Source: Rhizobium croatiense
Lineage (GTDB): Bacteria > Pseudomonadota > Alphaproteobacteria > Rhizobiales > Rhizobiaceae
Assembly (NCBI RefSeq): GCF_019793465.1
Contig: NZ_JAILYJ010000006.1
Coordinates: 1 to 64,000, forward strand
Direction: 5' to 3'
DNA length: 64,000 nucleotides
Part shown: one piece after another, positions 27,490-36,355 of the stretch
Numbering within the stretch: position 1 is the first letter of the stretch
Layout of the letters: the number at the start of each line of letters is the position of its first letter
Program-made: the position numbers and the translations under genes
The notes under the pieces: generated by a model
Database searches by the model: none
The model's input: only the letters and a program-made list of their open reading frames with translations
What the model was told of the DNA's origin: nothing

Positions 27490-28796
27490 CAACAACACTC
27501 CTGCGCGGCCGCCTGCTGTCTTTTCATCGCGCGCCGCTCAGTCTCGCCGACAGCCAGAGCTATCTCTACGAGGAGGATGGCGGTCTGCTGATCGAAGATG
27601 GGCTGATCGCGGCGGCCGGCGCCTATGCTGACGTGAAGGCAAAGGCAGCCGCCGACGTGGTCGAGATCGATCACCGCCCGCATCTGATCCTGCCCGGCTT
27701 CATCGACATGCACCTGCATTTTCCGCAGATGCAGGTGATTGCCTCCTATGCCGCCAACCTGCTCGAATGGCTGAACACCTATACCTTTCCTGAGGAATGC
27801 CGTTTTGTCGAAAGCGCGCATGCGCAAAGGATCGCCACGCATTTCTACGACGAACTGATCCGCCACGGCACGACGACGGCGGTCGCCTATTGCTCCGTGC
27901 ACAAGACCTCTGCCGACGCCTTCTTCGCCGAGGCGATGAAGCGCAACATGCGCATGGTCGGCGGCAAGGTGATGATGGACCGCAACGCACCGCAGGGCCT
28001 GCTCGACACGCCCGAGATGGGTTATGACGAGACCCGTCAGGTGATCGCGGACTGGCACGGCAAGGGCCGCAACCACGTCGCCATCACCCCGCGTTTTGCC
28101 ATCACCTCGACGCCGGCGCAGATGGAGGCGACAGCAGCCCTTGCCCGCGAATTTCCCGACCTGCATATCCAGACGCATCTGTCGGAAAACCATGACGAAA
28201 TCAAATTCACCTGCGAACTCTATCCCGAAGCGATCGACTACACCGACATCTATGCCCGCTACGGCCTGCTCGGGCCGAAAAGCCTCTTCGGCCATGCCAT
28301 CCACCTCTCGGAGCGCGAAGCCGATGTCATGAGCGAGACGGGCTCGGTCGCCGTCCATTGCCCGACCTCGAACCTCTTCCTCGGCTCCGGCCTGTTCCCG
28401 ATGAAGGCGCTGGCGCGGCGCGAAAAACCGGTGCGCATCGGCGTGGCGACCGATATCGGCGGCGGCTCCAGCTATTCGATGCTGAAAACCATGGACGAGG
28501 CCTACAAGATCCAGCAATTACTCGGAGAACGGCTGAACCCGCTGGAAAGTTATTACCTGATGACCCGCGGCAATGCCGAAGCACTGTCGCTGGCCGACCG
28601 GATCGGCGCGCTGGACCCCGGCACCGACGCCGATCTCGTCGTCCTTGATGCGGCCGCGACCCCGGCCATGGCGCTGAAGCTGGAAGCGGTGAAGACCTTG
28701 CCCGAGGAACTCTTCCTCCTGCAGACGATGGGCGACGACCGGGCGGTCGCCGAAACCTATGTGGCGGGTCTGCCTATGAAAGTGGGGCTTCGATGA
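27486..28796 (+). CDS. guaD: Guanine deaminase
   Basis: The enzyme converts guanine to xanthine and ammonia. The 436-residue amidohydrolase has the zinc motif HLHFPQ (residues about 76-81), the guanine-binding TPRFAITST segment, QTHLSENHDEIKF, VAVHCPTSNLFLGSG and GVATDIGGGSSYSM. Length and order are standard for GuaD. It overlaps puuD by 4 bp (ATGA), so both are cotranslated. With xdhAB it makes guanine-to-urate complete within 10 kb. Confidence 0.95.
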   Translation: MTTTLLRGRLLSFHRAPLSLADSQSYLYEEDGGLLIEDGLIAAAGAYADVKAKAAADVVEIDHRPHLILPGFIDMHLHFPQMQVIASYAANLLEWLNTYTFPEECRFVESAHAQRIATHFYDELIRHGTTTAVAYCSVHKTSADAFFAEAMKRNMRMVGGKVMMDRNAPQGLLDTPEMGYDETRQVIADWHGKGRNHVAITPRFAITSTPAQMEATAALAREFPDLHIQTHLSENHDEIKFTCELYPEAIDYTDIYARYGLLGPKSLFGHAIHLSEREADVMSETGSVAVHCPTSNLFLGSGLFPMKALARREKPVRIGVATDIGGGSSYSMLKTMDEAYKIQQLLGERLNPLESYYLMTRGNAEALSLADRIGALDPGTDADLVVLDAAATPAMALKLEAVKTLPEELFLLQTMGDDRAVAETYVAGLPMKVGLR

Positions 28797-28891
28797 CACC
28801 CGCTTGCTCCCAAATAGAAGCCTTCCGACGACTGTATGAACGTCTGTCAGTCCATTGAATATACTCTTGCACCAATCCGCGGCCGAAAGCA

Positions 28892-28940
28892 GCCTAACGC
28901 CCGGATTTCCCCTAACGCTCCTCGAAATGTCGTGTTAGGC
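28892..28940. other. Inverted repeat upstream of hydroxy-acid dehydrogenase gene
   Basis: GCCTAAC at 28892-28898 is inverted as GTTAGGC at 28934-28940, enclosing 35 nt that include another CCTAACGC. It could form a leader hairpin or a regulator site 35 bp before the next start. No family is recognised. Confidence 0.35.
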
Positions 28941-28974
28941 CGGCTGATTGCATTCAGACGTGAAGGTTCAATTC

Positions 28975-30141
28975 ATGGCCACTCCGCTAACGATCGCCGA
29001 TCTGAAAGAACTCGCACAACGCCGCGTGCCGAAAATGTTTTTTGATTACGCGGATTCGGGCGCCTGGACGGAATCCACATATCGGGCGAATGAGAGCGAT
29101 TTCAGCCGGATCAAGCTGCGCCAGCGGGTGATGGTCGACATGACCGACCGCACGCTGGAAACGACGATGATCGGTCAGAAAGTATCGATGCCGGTGGCCT
29201 TGGCGCCGACCGGCCTGACCGGCATGCAGCATGCCGACGGTGAGATGCTGGCGGCGCGCGCGGCAGAAGAATTCGGCGTTCCCTTCACCCTGTCGACGAT
29301 GAGCATCTGCTCGATCGAGGACGTCGCATCGGTGACGACGCGCCCCTTCTGGTTCCAACTCTACGTGATGAGGGACAAGGATTTCGTCCTCGGCCTGATC
29401 AACCGCGCCAAGGCCGCCAAATGTTCGGCGCTGGTGCTGACGGCCGATCTGCAGATCCTCGGCCAGCGTCACAAGGACCTCCGCAACGGCCTGTCGGCGC
29501 CGCCGAGATTCACGCCGAAACATGTCTGGCAGATGGCGAGCAGGCCGTTCTGGTGCCTCGACATGCTGAAGACCAAGCGCCGTACCTTCGGCAACATCAT
29601 CGGCCATGCCAAGAACGTCTCCAACATCACCTCGCTCGCCGCTTGGACACACGAGCAGTTCGATCCGCGGCTCTCCTGGGCCGACGTCGCCTGGATCAGG
29701 GAGCAATGGGGCGGGCCGCTGATCATCAAGGGCGTCCTCGACCCGGAGGACGCCCGGGCAGCCGCCGACACCGGCGCCGATGCGATCGTCGTCTCCAATC
29801 ATGGCGGCCGCCAGCTCGACGGCGCCCCCTCCTCGATCAGCATGCTGCCGGCCATCGTCAATGCCGTTGGCGATCGCATCGAAATCCATCTCGACGGCGG
29901 CATCCGCTCCGGCCAGGATGTGCTGAAGGCGATAGCACTCGGCGCGAAGGGCACCTATATCGGCCGTCCCTTCCTCTACGGCCTCGGCGCCATGGGTAAG
30001 GAGGGCGTCACGCTGGCGCTCGGCATCCTCCGCAAGGAGATGGACATCACCATGGCGCTCTGCGGCAAACGCGACATCAACGACGTGAACGCGTCGATCA
30101 TCTCGCGGCAAGGCTCAAACAGAGAAATCGGCACCGGCTGA
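28975..30141 (+). CDS. FMN-dependent alpha-hydroxy acid dehydrogenase (L-lactate dehydrogenase-like)
   Basis: The 388-residue TIM-barrel flavoprotein has the family order: RRVPKMFFDYADSGAW at the start, ALAPTGLTGMQHADGE, FQLYVMRDKDF, ADLQILGQRHKDLRNGL, IIKGVLDPEDA. The catalytic histidine is in VVSNHGGRQLDGAPSS, and HLDGGIRSGQDVLKA closes the barrel. It oxidises an L-2-hydroxy acid such as lactate and passes electrons to the respiratory chain. Lactate, glycolate or mandelate cannot be distinguished. The ATG at 28975 (GAAGG upstream) was chosen over an upstream start. It stands 178 bp after guaD. Confidence 0.9.
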   Translation: MATPLTIADLKELAQRRVPKMFFDYADSGAWTESTYRANESDFSRIKLRQRVMVDMTDRTLETTMIGQKVSMPVALAPTGLTGMQHADGEMLAARAAEEFGVPFTLSTMSICSIEDVASVTTRPFWFQLYVMRDKDFVLGLINRAKAAKCSALVLTADLQILGQRHKDLRNGLSAPPRFTPKHVWQMASRPFWCLDMLKTKRRTFGNIIGHAKNVSNITSLAAWTHEQFDPRLSWADVAWIREQWGGPLIIKGVLDPEDARAAADTGADAIVVSNHGGRQLDGAPSSISMLPAIVNAVGDRIEIHLDGGIRSGQDVLKAIALGAKGTYIGRPFLYGLGAMGKEGVTLALGILRKEMDITMALCGKRDINDVNASIISRQGSNREIGTG

Positions 30142-30191
30142 ACGCGCCGATGGCGCGGGCAAGACCTGCAGGACACGCAACGGCATGCCAA

Positions 30192-30632
30192 TCAGCCTGG
30201 CGGTTGGCCGCCGCTCGCGTTGAGCTGAAGGATCGCGAAAATCACGAGATAGATGGCAAGCGCAAACCGCTGCTGCCAGACGATGCGGCGCGATCCGGCA
30301 ATCCGCCTCTCGAGGCCAGGCGGTGGCCCGTCAAGTTTGCGAAGCTGCATCCGGGATAGCAGGTCGTCGACGGCGGCAAGGCCGGCGGCCTCTGTCTCAT
30401 GGCTCGACGCGAGGCGAAACAACAGCGCATCGAAGAGAAGATGGATCGCCATCGCAAGGACAATCCCGCAGAAAACCAGCATCAGGAGCCAGCCGAGCGT
30501 TGGGGCGAGGCCTCGATATCCCCCGGTGATCGGGCCGGCAATCAGTGGCAACAGTGCTATCAGCACGCAGAACATTGAATTGCGGCCGAGATTTCGCGCA
30601 GCCGCGGAGGCCGCGGTTTTCCACTGCGTCAT
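30192..30632 (-). CDS. Small membrane protein at the end of the ynb-like operon
   Basis: The 146-residue protein has three predicted membrane helices: MFCVLIALLPLIAGPITGG, LGWLLMLVFCGIVLAMAIHLL and LAIYLVIFAILQL. A cytoplasmic-type loop contains SHETEAAGLAAVDDLLSRMQLRKLDGPPPGLE. I do not recognise a family. Its ATG at 30632 overlaps the end of the PAP2/dual-specificity phosphatase gene by 4 bp, so it belongs to that operon and probably works with its lipid-related enzymes. The wider frame continues upstream but has no family-like content. Confidence 0.7.
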   Translation of the reverse strand: MTQWKTAASAAARNLGRNSMFCVLIALLPLIAGPITGGYRGLAPTLGWLLMLVFCGIVLAMAIHLLFDALLFRLASSHETEAAGLAAVDDLLSRMQLRKLDGPPPGLERRIAGSRRIVWQQRFALAIYLVIFAILQLNASGGQPPG

Positions 30633-31975
30633 TGCACGCCTTCCTTCGCAGCACGGACACTTTCCACAGGCAGATAAACACGCCGCCCCGCGCGTTCGAT
30701 CAGCTGCAAGGCTTCGGCCGGATTTTCGCAACGTCGGCTGGTAAGCAGCCAACTAACGATGACGCAGGCGCTCCGCTGGAAACCGAGCGCACAGCAGACG
30801 AGGACCGGTCCCTGGTGACGCGCAGCCTCGATGACATCAGCCGCGGCTCGCGCGTGAATCTTGTCGAGGCCTATAAGATCGAGGGCGGGAAAACTGCACC
30901 AGCGCGCAAGCGTCCCGCTCGGGCGCTGAAGTTCGCCGGCGATGTCGATCACCGTGGCAAAACGGTCGGCCTCGCGGCGACGTGGAAAACGACCGAGATG
31001 GACGCCATCAGCGATCACCACGGATGCCGGCATTTTGCGTGTCCAGAGCCAAACGTTGATGTTAGCGCCGAGCCGGTAGGGTGCCAGCAGCCAACGGCTG
31101 GCAAGCGCGGCCCGGCCATCGGCGCGTTTCAGGAATATCTGCGGGCCGGCGCCGAAATATCCGACGGCGACGATCGCCAGCGCAACGGCCGGCCAGAGCA
31201 ACAGAAGTGCCGCGGCCGTTAGGGGAGTGCAGAGGGCTGCAAGGCCGAGAAATGCGGCTGCACCAAACACATAGTAGGTGCCAAGACGGCGCGACTTTGG
31301 ATCACTGCTCACAGTGAAATTCGCAAGAGGGGAACCGGCATCGCGCGGAAAAAGCCAGGCGGCAAACAGACCGAGCAGCATGCCGGTCGGTATGTCCATG
31401 ACGTGATGCTGCCATGTCGTCAGCACCGAGGCGCCGATCAGGAAGCACCAGACGTGCCAGAGAAGCCGCGCCCTGCGCGGCAACCGACCGCGCAGATGGT
31501 CCCAGATCACCACCAGGAGCGCGACATGCAGCGACGGCGCCTGGTTGAACGGTTTATCGAAACCACCGAGAACGGCAAACATGAAACCGGGCAGGCCGCT
31601 CGTGGCAGGTCGTACGAAAGTTGCTTCGAGCGGAAAGGCGATGAAGCAGACGATCGCAATTATCTGGATCGTCAGATAACACCTCGCGAGCATATCCACA
31701 TCACGCGGCGTCGTGTTGATGAACAGGCAGAGTGCGTAGAACAGGTTGATCGACCAGTATGGAATGATCGTCCACGCCAGGAACGGAATGGCGACGCTTT
31801 CCCATGTAAAGGCGATGTTCGGCACATAAGCGCGTTGCGATGCCAGCCAGTTGGCGCCGCCATAGGTCAGATAGAAGAACGGCGCCAGGAAGACGAGCCA
31901 GAGCACCGCCCGCTTCAGGACCGGCGCTGATTGGGAAAGAGGAGAAGCTGCCTGCCCCAACGGCTTTGCCCTCAA
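30629..31975 (-). CDS. PAP2 phosphatase fused to dual-specificity phosphatase (YnbD-like)
   Basis: The protein has about 448 residues. The N-terminal part is a membrane PAP2-type lipid phosphatase with helices and the motifs KPFNQAPSLHVALL and TWQHHVMDIPTG (the catalytic His/Asp region). The C-terminal cytoplasmic part is a cysteine phosphatase with the signature CCALGFQRSAC (CX5R). E. coli YnbD has the same fusion. No ATG fits. A TTG at 31975 overlaps the preceding gene's stop as TTGA and has GGCGGAAAGAA upstream, so I take it as the start. Likely substrates are lipid phosphates or a phosphatidyl-alcohol phosphate made by the CDP-alcohol phosphatidyltransferase encoded across the divergent promoter. 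Confidence 0.85.
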   Translation of the reverse strand: MRAKPLGQAASPLSQSAPVLKRAVLWLVFLAPFFYLTYGGANWLASQRAYVPNIAFTWESVAIPFLAWTIIPYWSINLFYALCLFINTTPRDVDMLARCYLTIQIIAIVCFIAFPLEATFVRPATSGLPGFMFAVLGGFDKPFNQAPSLHVALLVVIWDHLRGRLPRRARLLWHVWCFLIGASVLTTWQHHVMDIPTGMLLGLFAAWLFPRDAGSPLANFTVSSDPKSRRLGTYYVFGAAAFLGLAALCTPLTAAALLLLWPAVALAIVAVGYFGAGPQIFLKRADGRAALASRWLLAPYRLGANINVWLWTRKMPASVVIADGVHLGRFPRRREADRFATVIDIAGELQRPSGTLARWCSFPALDLIGLDKIHARAAADVIEAARHQGPVLVCCALGFQRSACVIVSWLLTSRRCENPAEALQLIERAGRRVYLPVESVRAAKEGVQ

Positions 31976-33756
31976 ATTCTTTCCGCCAGCGAGACGGTGA
32001 AAATGCCCCACTGGTCGATGCGCTGTTCGATCTTGCGGAAACCGGCTGCGGCGACCAATTGATCCATTTCTTCTTGCGTCCGCCGCCGCATCACCCACGC
32101 TTGGCCGCCGCGGTGGGAGGTCAGGGCGCGGGCGATCATCTCCAGTTGCGGATGCCATGGTTGGTTGGTGTAGACGAGCAGACCACCGGGCCGCATCGCG
32201 CGGGCGATCCCGTTGAGCGACTTAGAAATCATCCCGTTGTCGGAGAAAAGCTCGTAAAGGCCGGAGACGACTGCGAGATCCGGAGCCGGCGTGATTGCAG
32301 CCAGCCCCTCGCCGTCAAAGGCATCCTGCTGGCGAAAGCTCACGAAATCACTGAGCCCGCGCGTGGCAATGCTGTTGCGGCCGGCGTCCACGTTGATGGG
32401 GGAATAATCCTGCAATCGCACACTATCGGGACGCACGGCAGCCGCCTCGATCGCATCAAGGACATAACGGCCGTGCCCGGCCGCTATGTCGAGCATATGG
32501 GTGCTGCGGCCGGCTGCTTTCAGGCGCTGCAGCCCGTCCTCGATCAGCTCCTGCAAATGCAGCTTGCGCTGCCTGATGCCGCGCCAGCCGATCGCCTCGA
32601 GAAACACCTTGTCGATCAACCGCCCGCCGGGACCGAGCCCGCGCGGCTGGTTTTCGTAGACGTAGTCGAGCGTCGAGCCGGAATCGAAACCGGTCTTGAC
32701 CCCGGTCTTTATGCCTTCCGACACCAGCGCGCCGAGCCTGATGTTGAGACGGCTGAGCGCCCAGTAGATGCCGCGTGGGGACGTGGGGTCGAGAGGGCTG
32801 GCGAGCCGGTCGGCCTCATCCTTTGTATAGCCCTGGACATGGGCAGTGCGAAGGTCGGCAGGCGCCCGGGGCTCGGCGAACCGCGCATCGATAAAACGGC
32901 GGACCTCGGCGAGCGCAATCGCGCGGTCCTTCTCACCCAGTGTGTCATGATAGAAGCCGGCAAGCACATGCCGCTCCTTGATACGGCTGCCGAGGTTTTC
33001 GTAGAAGCGGTGCTGCGGCGCGTGTCGCACCACCCAGTCACTGCCGGAGATCAGCAGTTGGGTCGGCACGGTGATGGCGCGGGCGTCGTCGACGACGCGG
33101 GCTGCGGCTTCGTAAAGCTGCAACAGAATGTTGGAGGCAATCGGCCGGGTGATCAGTGGGTCGGCTTCAAAGGAGGCGATGCGCTCGGGATCGTGCGTCA
33201 GAAACCTCGCCTTGACGTAGGAATTGACGAAGAATGTCCCCTTGAGCTTTTCCCAGAGCGCAATGCCTTCCCTGGCAAAAGGTACGTAGAGCTTGACACT
33301 GAAGGCCGGTGAGGCCAGCACGAGCGCACGGATCTGCGGCGCATAGTCGTGCACCCAGGTGGTAGCGAGGACCGCGCCGACGCTCTGCGCAATGACGGCG
33401 ATGTTTTCAACGGCAGTCCCGCTTGTCTCGCTTACATGGCGGACGAAGCAATCGAGATCCCGCACCGAAGCAGCGAAGGATGGCGAATAGCCGCGTTCTC
33501 CCGGTGAACGTCCGTGGCCGCGTGCGTCCCAGGCGTACAAGGCAAAATCATCGAGACCGAGCTCTGTGGCGAGGTGCGCGACCCGGCCGCTATGCTCGTG
33601 GCCGCGATGGAGAAGAACGATTGCGCCCTTCGGTGCGGCGCCGGTCGCAGGCCACGTCCGATAAAAGAGCCGCGTGCCATCGTGCGACACGAATTCGGAT
33701 TCACGCATCGGCCTGGCCGTCGAGGACGGTTGCCTGATATCGGCAGCTTGCAGCAC
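31972..33756 (-). CDS. Alpha/beta hydrolase-methyltransferase fusion (YnbC-like)
   Basis: The protein has 594 residues. Residues about 25-300 are a monoacylglycerol lipase-type alpha/beta hydrolase with VLLHRGHEHSGR, WDARGHGRSPGER and the nucleophile elbow IAQSVGAV. A GSDWVVR aspartate and a YHDTLGEKDR histidine complete the triad. Residues about 320-590 are a class I methyltransferase with the SAM loop LDIAAGHGRYVLDAI and RPGGLLVYTNQPWHP. The start is a GTG at 33756 with AAGAGGAG six nt upstream. It heads the operon divergent from the YnbA-like gene. Function is inferred as acyl removal plus methylation on a lipid or its head group; substrate is unknown. Confidence 0.87.
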   Translation of the reverse strand: MLQAADIRQPSSTARPMRESEFVSHDGTRLFYRTWPATGAAPKGAIVLLHRGHEHSGRVAHLATELGLDDFALYAWDARGHGRSPGERGYSPSFAASVRDLDCFVRHVSETSGTAVENIAVIAQSVGAVLATTWVHDYAPQIRALVLASPAFSVKLYVPFAREGIALWEKLKGTFFVNSYVKARFLTHDPERIASFEADPLITRPIASNILLQLYEAAARVVDDARAITVPTQLLISGSDWVVRHAPQHRFYENLGSRIKERHVLAGFYHDTLGEKDRAIALAEVRRFIDARFAEPRAPADLRTAHVQGYTKDEADRLASPLDPTSPRGIYWALSRLNIRLGALVSEGIKTGVKTGFDSGSTLDYVYENQPRGLGPGGRLIDKVFLEAIGWRGIRQRKLHLQELIEDGLQRLKAAGRSTHMLDIAAGHGRYVLDAIEAAAVRPDSVRLQDYSPINVDAGRNSIATRGLSDFVSFRQQDAFDGEGLAAITPAPDLAVVSGLYELFSDNGMISKSLNGIARAMRPGGLLVYTNQPWHPQLEMIARALTSHRGGQAWVMRRRTQEEMDQLVAAAGFRKIEQRIDQWGIFTVSLAERI

Positions 33757-33860
33757 GGTCTACTCCTCTTTTGATCGGTTGATGGGTTGCAACCATTGGC
33801 GGAACAGTGGTTTGCATTCATTGCAAAAGTCTAGTCGCAAATGTAAGCCCTATACGAGAA

Positions 33861-33877
33861 CCGATATGAAGTATCGG
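33861..33877. promoter_or_regulatory. Dyad in the ynb-like divergent promoter region
   Basis: CCGATA at 33861-33866 and TATCGG at 33872-33877 are a perfect inverted repeat around TGAAG. They lie 105 bp from the hydrolase start and 80 bp from the phosphatidyltransferase start. GAA/TTC at the outer flanks partly extends the symmetry. It may be a regulator site for both operons. No regulator gene is adjacent. Confidence 0.4.
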
Positions 33878-33956
33878 CTTCCCCATAAGCACGACGTTCT
33901 GCACCGCCGGAGCTGGGATAGATTTTTCCGATGCCGCGAAACTCCACTGAGGTAGC

Positions 33957-34568
33957 ATGTCTGTTTATCAATTGAAGTCCCGGTTTCAGAATATCCTTCG
34001 CCCTCTGGTGCGCGCGCTGGCGGCGCGAGGCATCACCGCCAATCAGGTGACGACTGTTGCCGCGGCCGTCTCGGTTGCACTTGGCCTTTTCCTGAGTGTC
34101 GTTTCGCTTCCGCAGTGGTTCCTGCTGGTGCCTGCATGGTTTCTCCTGCGCATGGGCCTCAATGCCATTGACGGCATGCTCGCGCGCGAACATGGGCAAA
34201 AAAGCATTTTGGGCGCCTATCTCAACGAGATCGGTGATGTCGTGTCGGATATCGCCCTGTATTTGCCGTTTGCGCTGATCGATCCGAACGGCCTGATGCC
34301 GGCAATGGCAGTCATTTTCCTCTCGGTGCTGACGGAATTTGCCGGCGTATTGGGTCAAACCGTCGGCGCAAGCCGGCGTTACGACGGGCCACTGGGCAAG
34401 AGCGACCGTGCGGTGCTTTTCGGCGCGCTCGGAATCTTTGTCGCCGTTGGCGGTACTTTCGCAGCATGGGCTGTGTGGCTTTGGGCGGTGGTGGCTCTCC
34501 TTCTCGTATGGACTATCATCAACCGTATCAGCGCCGGCATTCGCGAGGCGCGCACGGCCGCCCGATAA
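33957..34568 (+). CDS. CDP-alcohol phosphatidyltransferase family protein (YnbA-like)
   Basis: The 203-residue membrane protein has six or so helices and the family motif near residues 65-95. It reads NAIDGMLAR, eight residues, then GAYLNEIGDVVSD. In the standard motif (DxxDGxxAR, 8-9 residues, GxxxDxxxD) the first and third Asp are metal ligands. Here both positions are Asn, while the second and fourth Asp remain. From memory E. coli YnbA shows the same two Asn residues, so this is a subfamily trait rather than damage. The start ATG at 33957 has GAGGTAGC before it. It is transcribed away from the YnbC/YnbD-like genes. Confidence 0.87.
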   Translation: MSVYQLKSRFQNILRPLVRALAARGITANQVTTVAAAVSVALGLFLSVVSLPQWFLLVPAWFLLRMGLNAIDGMLAREHGQKSILGAYLNEIGDVVSDIALYLPFALIDPNGLMPAMAVIFLSVLTEFAGVLGQTVGASRRYDGPLGKSDRAVLFGALGIFVAVGGTFAAWAVWLWAVVALLLVWTIINRISAGIREARTAAR

Positions 34569-34751
34569 GAAGCGGAGCCGATCTGCCGCCTGTTTCCACT
34601 GACAACACTATCCGGGAACTGCGTCGAACGCTGCTTCTTGCGAGTCGCTTGGCGAGCACATCTTCTGGTCCCTCCCTCCTGTTAACCGCAGGCGGCTATC
34701 GCCGCTGCACCTCCGAAGGAGTAATCCGCTATCGCGCGCGAAGGCGGCCGT

Positions 34752-35492
34752 CTACCGCAGCCAACCGGTCGCCAGCGCACTCGCCCAGTCTGGTCGGCGG
34801 TTTTCCGCCGCCAGCCTCGACATCGCAAGATTGTCATAGGCGACGTTGCGGAACTGCCACGTCCATCCCGCAGGCGACTTTTCCAGAATGGCATAACCGG
34901 CCAGCGGATGGCCGGCTTCGACCTTGTGGTAGCAGGGCAGATCGTCGTCATAGGCAGGGCAGCCGACGCTGCCGGGGTTGACGATCAGCCGGCCGTCGGA
35001 GAGACGGACGGCGCGGGGAATGTGCGTGTGCCCGCAAAGGATCAGCGGCAGGTCTATGCCCTCAGCCAACGCCTCGATCGCTTCGATCGGCTTCGGGAAA
35101 ACGATACCGTCCGGCGAGACGGACTCCAGCCAGTAGAGATTGTCGTCTTTCGGCGTTGCATGGCAGAGATAGGCCTCGCCGCGATAGACGGCATCGAATG
35201 GCAGGCTGCGCAGCCAGCCGAGCTGGGATGGCGACAATTGCCGATAGGCGGCGGCATCCGAGGCATGCATGGAAGCCGGATCCTGCTCGATCAGATAGCG
35301 GTCGTGATTGCCGCGCACCGACGTCAGGCCGAGCGGCATCAGCAGATCCGCCGTCCGGCCGGCCTCCAGCGGCCCGCTGAAGATATCGCCGAGATTGACG
35401 ATCTCCTCGATGCCTTCGGCGCGAATATCCGCAAGCACTGCCTCGAGCGCCATATGGTTGCCATGGATATCGGCGATCGCGGCAAATCTCAT
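34752..35492 (-). CDS. Metallophosphoesterase, last gene of the ureide operon
   Basis: The 246-residue calcineurin-like protein has the full metal set: IADIHGNHMAL (DxH), NLGDIFSGP (GD), RGNHDRY (GNHD), CHATP, and CGHTHIPRAV (GHTH) followed by NPGSVGCP. It resembles YfcE/phosphodiesterase-type enzymes. The ATG at 35492 begins on the base after the TAG stop of uraH, so the two are translated as a unit. What phosphoester it cleaves in a purine pathway is unknown; nucleotide-derived compounds are a reasonable guess. Confidence 0.9.
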   Translation of the reverse strand: MRFAAIADIHGNHMALEAVLADIRAEGIEEIVNLGDIFSGPLEAGRTADLLMPLGLTSVRGNHDRYLIEQDPASMHASDAAAYRQLSPSQLGWLRSLPFDAVYRGEAYLCHATPKDDNLYWLESVSPDGIVFPKPIEAIEALAEGIDLPLILCGHTHIPRAVRLSDGRLIVNPGSVGCPAYDDDLPCYHKVEAGHPLAGYAILEKSPAGWTWQFRNVAYDNLAMSRLAAENRRPDWASALATGWLR

Positions 35493-35849
35493 CTAGCTGC
35501 CTCGATAGGTGGAATAACCATAGGGCGAGATTAGTAGCGGCACATGATAATGGGCCGTGACGTCGGCAATGCCGAAACGGATTGGCACCAGATCGAGGAA
35601 AGCCGGATGTGGCAACGGCGTGCCGCAGGCCCTGAGATAATCGCCGGCGTGGAAGACCAGTTCATAAATCCCCACGCGGAAATGTTCGCCGGCGAGGATC
35701 GGGCCGCCATCGATCCGGCCGTCGGCATTGGTCGCGACCGTCTTCAGATGCCTGCGGATCTCGCCCTCGAGCTGGAAAAGATCGATCCTGAGGCCCTTGG
35801 CCGGCTTGCCGAGGGCGGTGTCGAGAACATGCGTGGTCAGTCCGGTCAT
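35493..35849 (-). CDS. uraH: 5-hydroxyisourate hydrolase
   Basis: The 118-residue transthyretin-like enzyme hydrolyses 5-hydroxyisourate, the product of PuuD, to OHCU. It begins [17 protein letters not shown] (active-site His), has the [19 protein letters not shown] segment and [19 protein letters not shown], where YRGS is the family C-terminal signature. Its ATG overlaps the allA stop by 4 bp. Also called hiuH. Confidence 0.96.
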   Translation of the reverse strand: MTGLTTHVLDTALGKPAKGLRIDLFQLEGEIRRHLKTVATNADGRIDGGPILAGEHFRVGIYELVFHAGDYLRACGTPLPHPAFLDLVPIRFGIADVTAHYHVPLLISPYGYSTYRGS

Positions 35850-36355
35850 GGGGCTGGCTCTTTGATGACGAAGGGGGTTTCGAAGAAGAATTCTTCCAGA
35901 TTGTTGCCTGGTCCGTCGCGATCGACGACCAGGAAATCGGAGGGCTGGCCAAGCGCCATCAGCGGATGATGCCAGACATTGCGGCGGTAATTCACCCCCT
36001 GATCCCCGCGCGCGAGAAACACCTGCGGCCGGCCGGGGCGCCCGTTCTCGTCCTCGGAGACGACGACGAGGAAGGGCCGGCCGGAAAGCGGCGAGAAGCT
36101 CTGGCTGCCGAAAGGATGGCGCTCCATCATATCGACATCATAGGGAAAGCTGCGCGGCTGGCCGCGAAACAGGTTGATGATGACGCGCGCGCCCTCGCCC
36201 GCCGCCTCGGCTGCGGCCAGCGCATGAAAACGCTCGGTCGTACCGCCATTGATGAGCCGCATCGAGGCTGGATCGGCTTCGATCACCTCGCCGAACGGGG
36301 CGAAGGTCGATCTGGTCAATGGACGGATGTCGAGAAATTCGGGCAACGGCTTCAC
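35846..36355 (-). CDS. allA: Ureidoglycolate lyase
   Basis: AllA splits ureidoglycolate to glyoxylate and urea. The 169-residue protein contains [34 protein letters not shown] and [18 protein letters not shown], the cupin-like core with its metal-site histidines. The start is a GTG at 36355 that overlaps the stop of the HepT-like gene (GTGA). Residues further upstream in frame are not family-like. It overlaps uraH downstream by 4 bp. Confidence 0.94.
   Translation of the reverse strand: MKPLPEFLDIRPLTRSTFAPFGEVIEADPASMRLINGGTTERFHALAAAEAAGEGARVIINLFRGQPRSFPYDVDMMERHPFGSQSFSPLSGRPFLVVVSEDENGRPGRPQVFLARGDQGVNYRRNVWHHPLMALGQPSDFLVVDRDGPGNNLEEFFFETPFVIKEPAP

Noticed and set aside
28892..28940. 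Riboswitch upstream of the hydroxy-acid dehydrogenase
   Set aside because: Only a 7-bp inverted repeat with a long loop; no known aptamer features, so listed merely as an inverted repeat.
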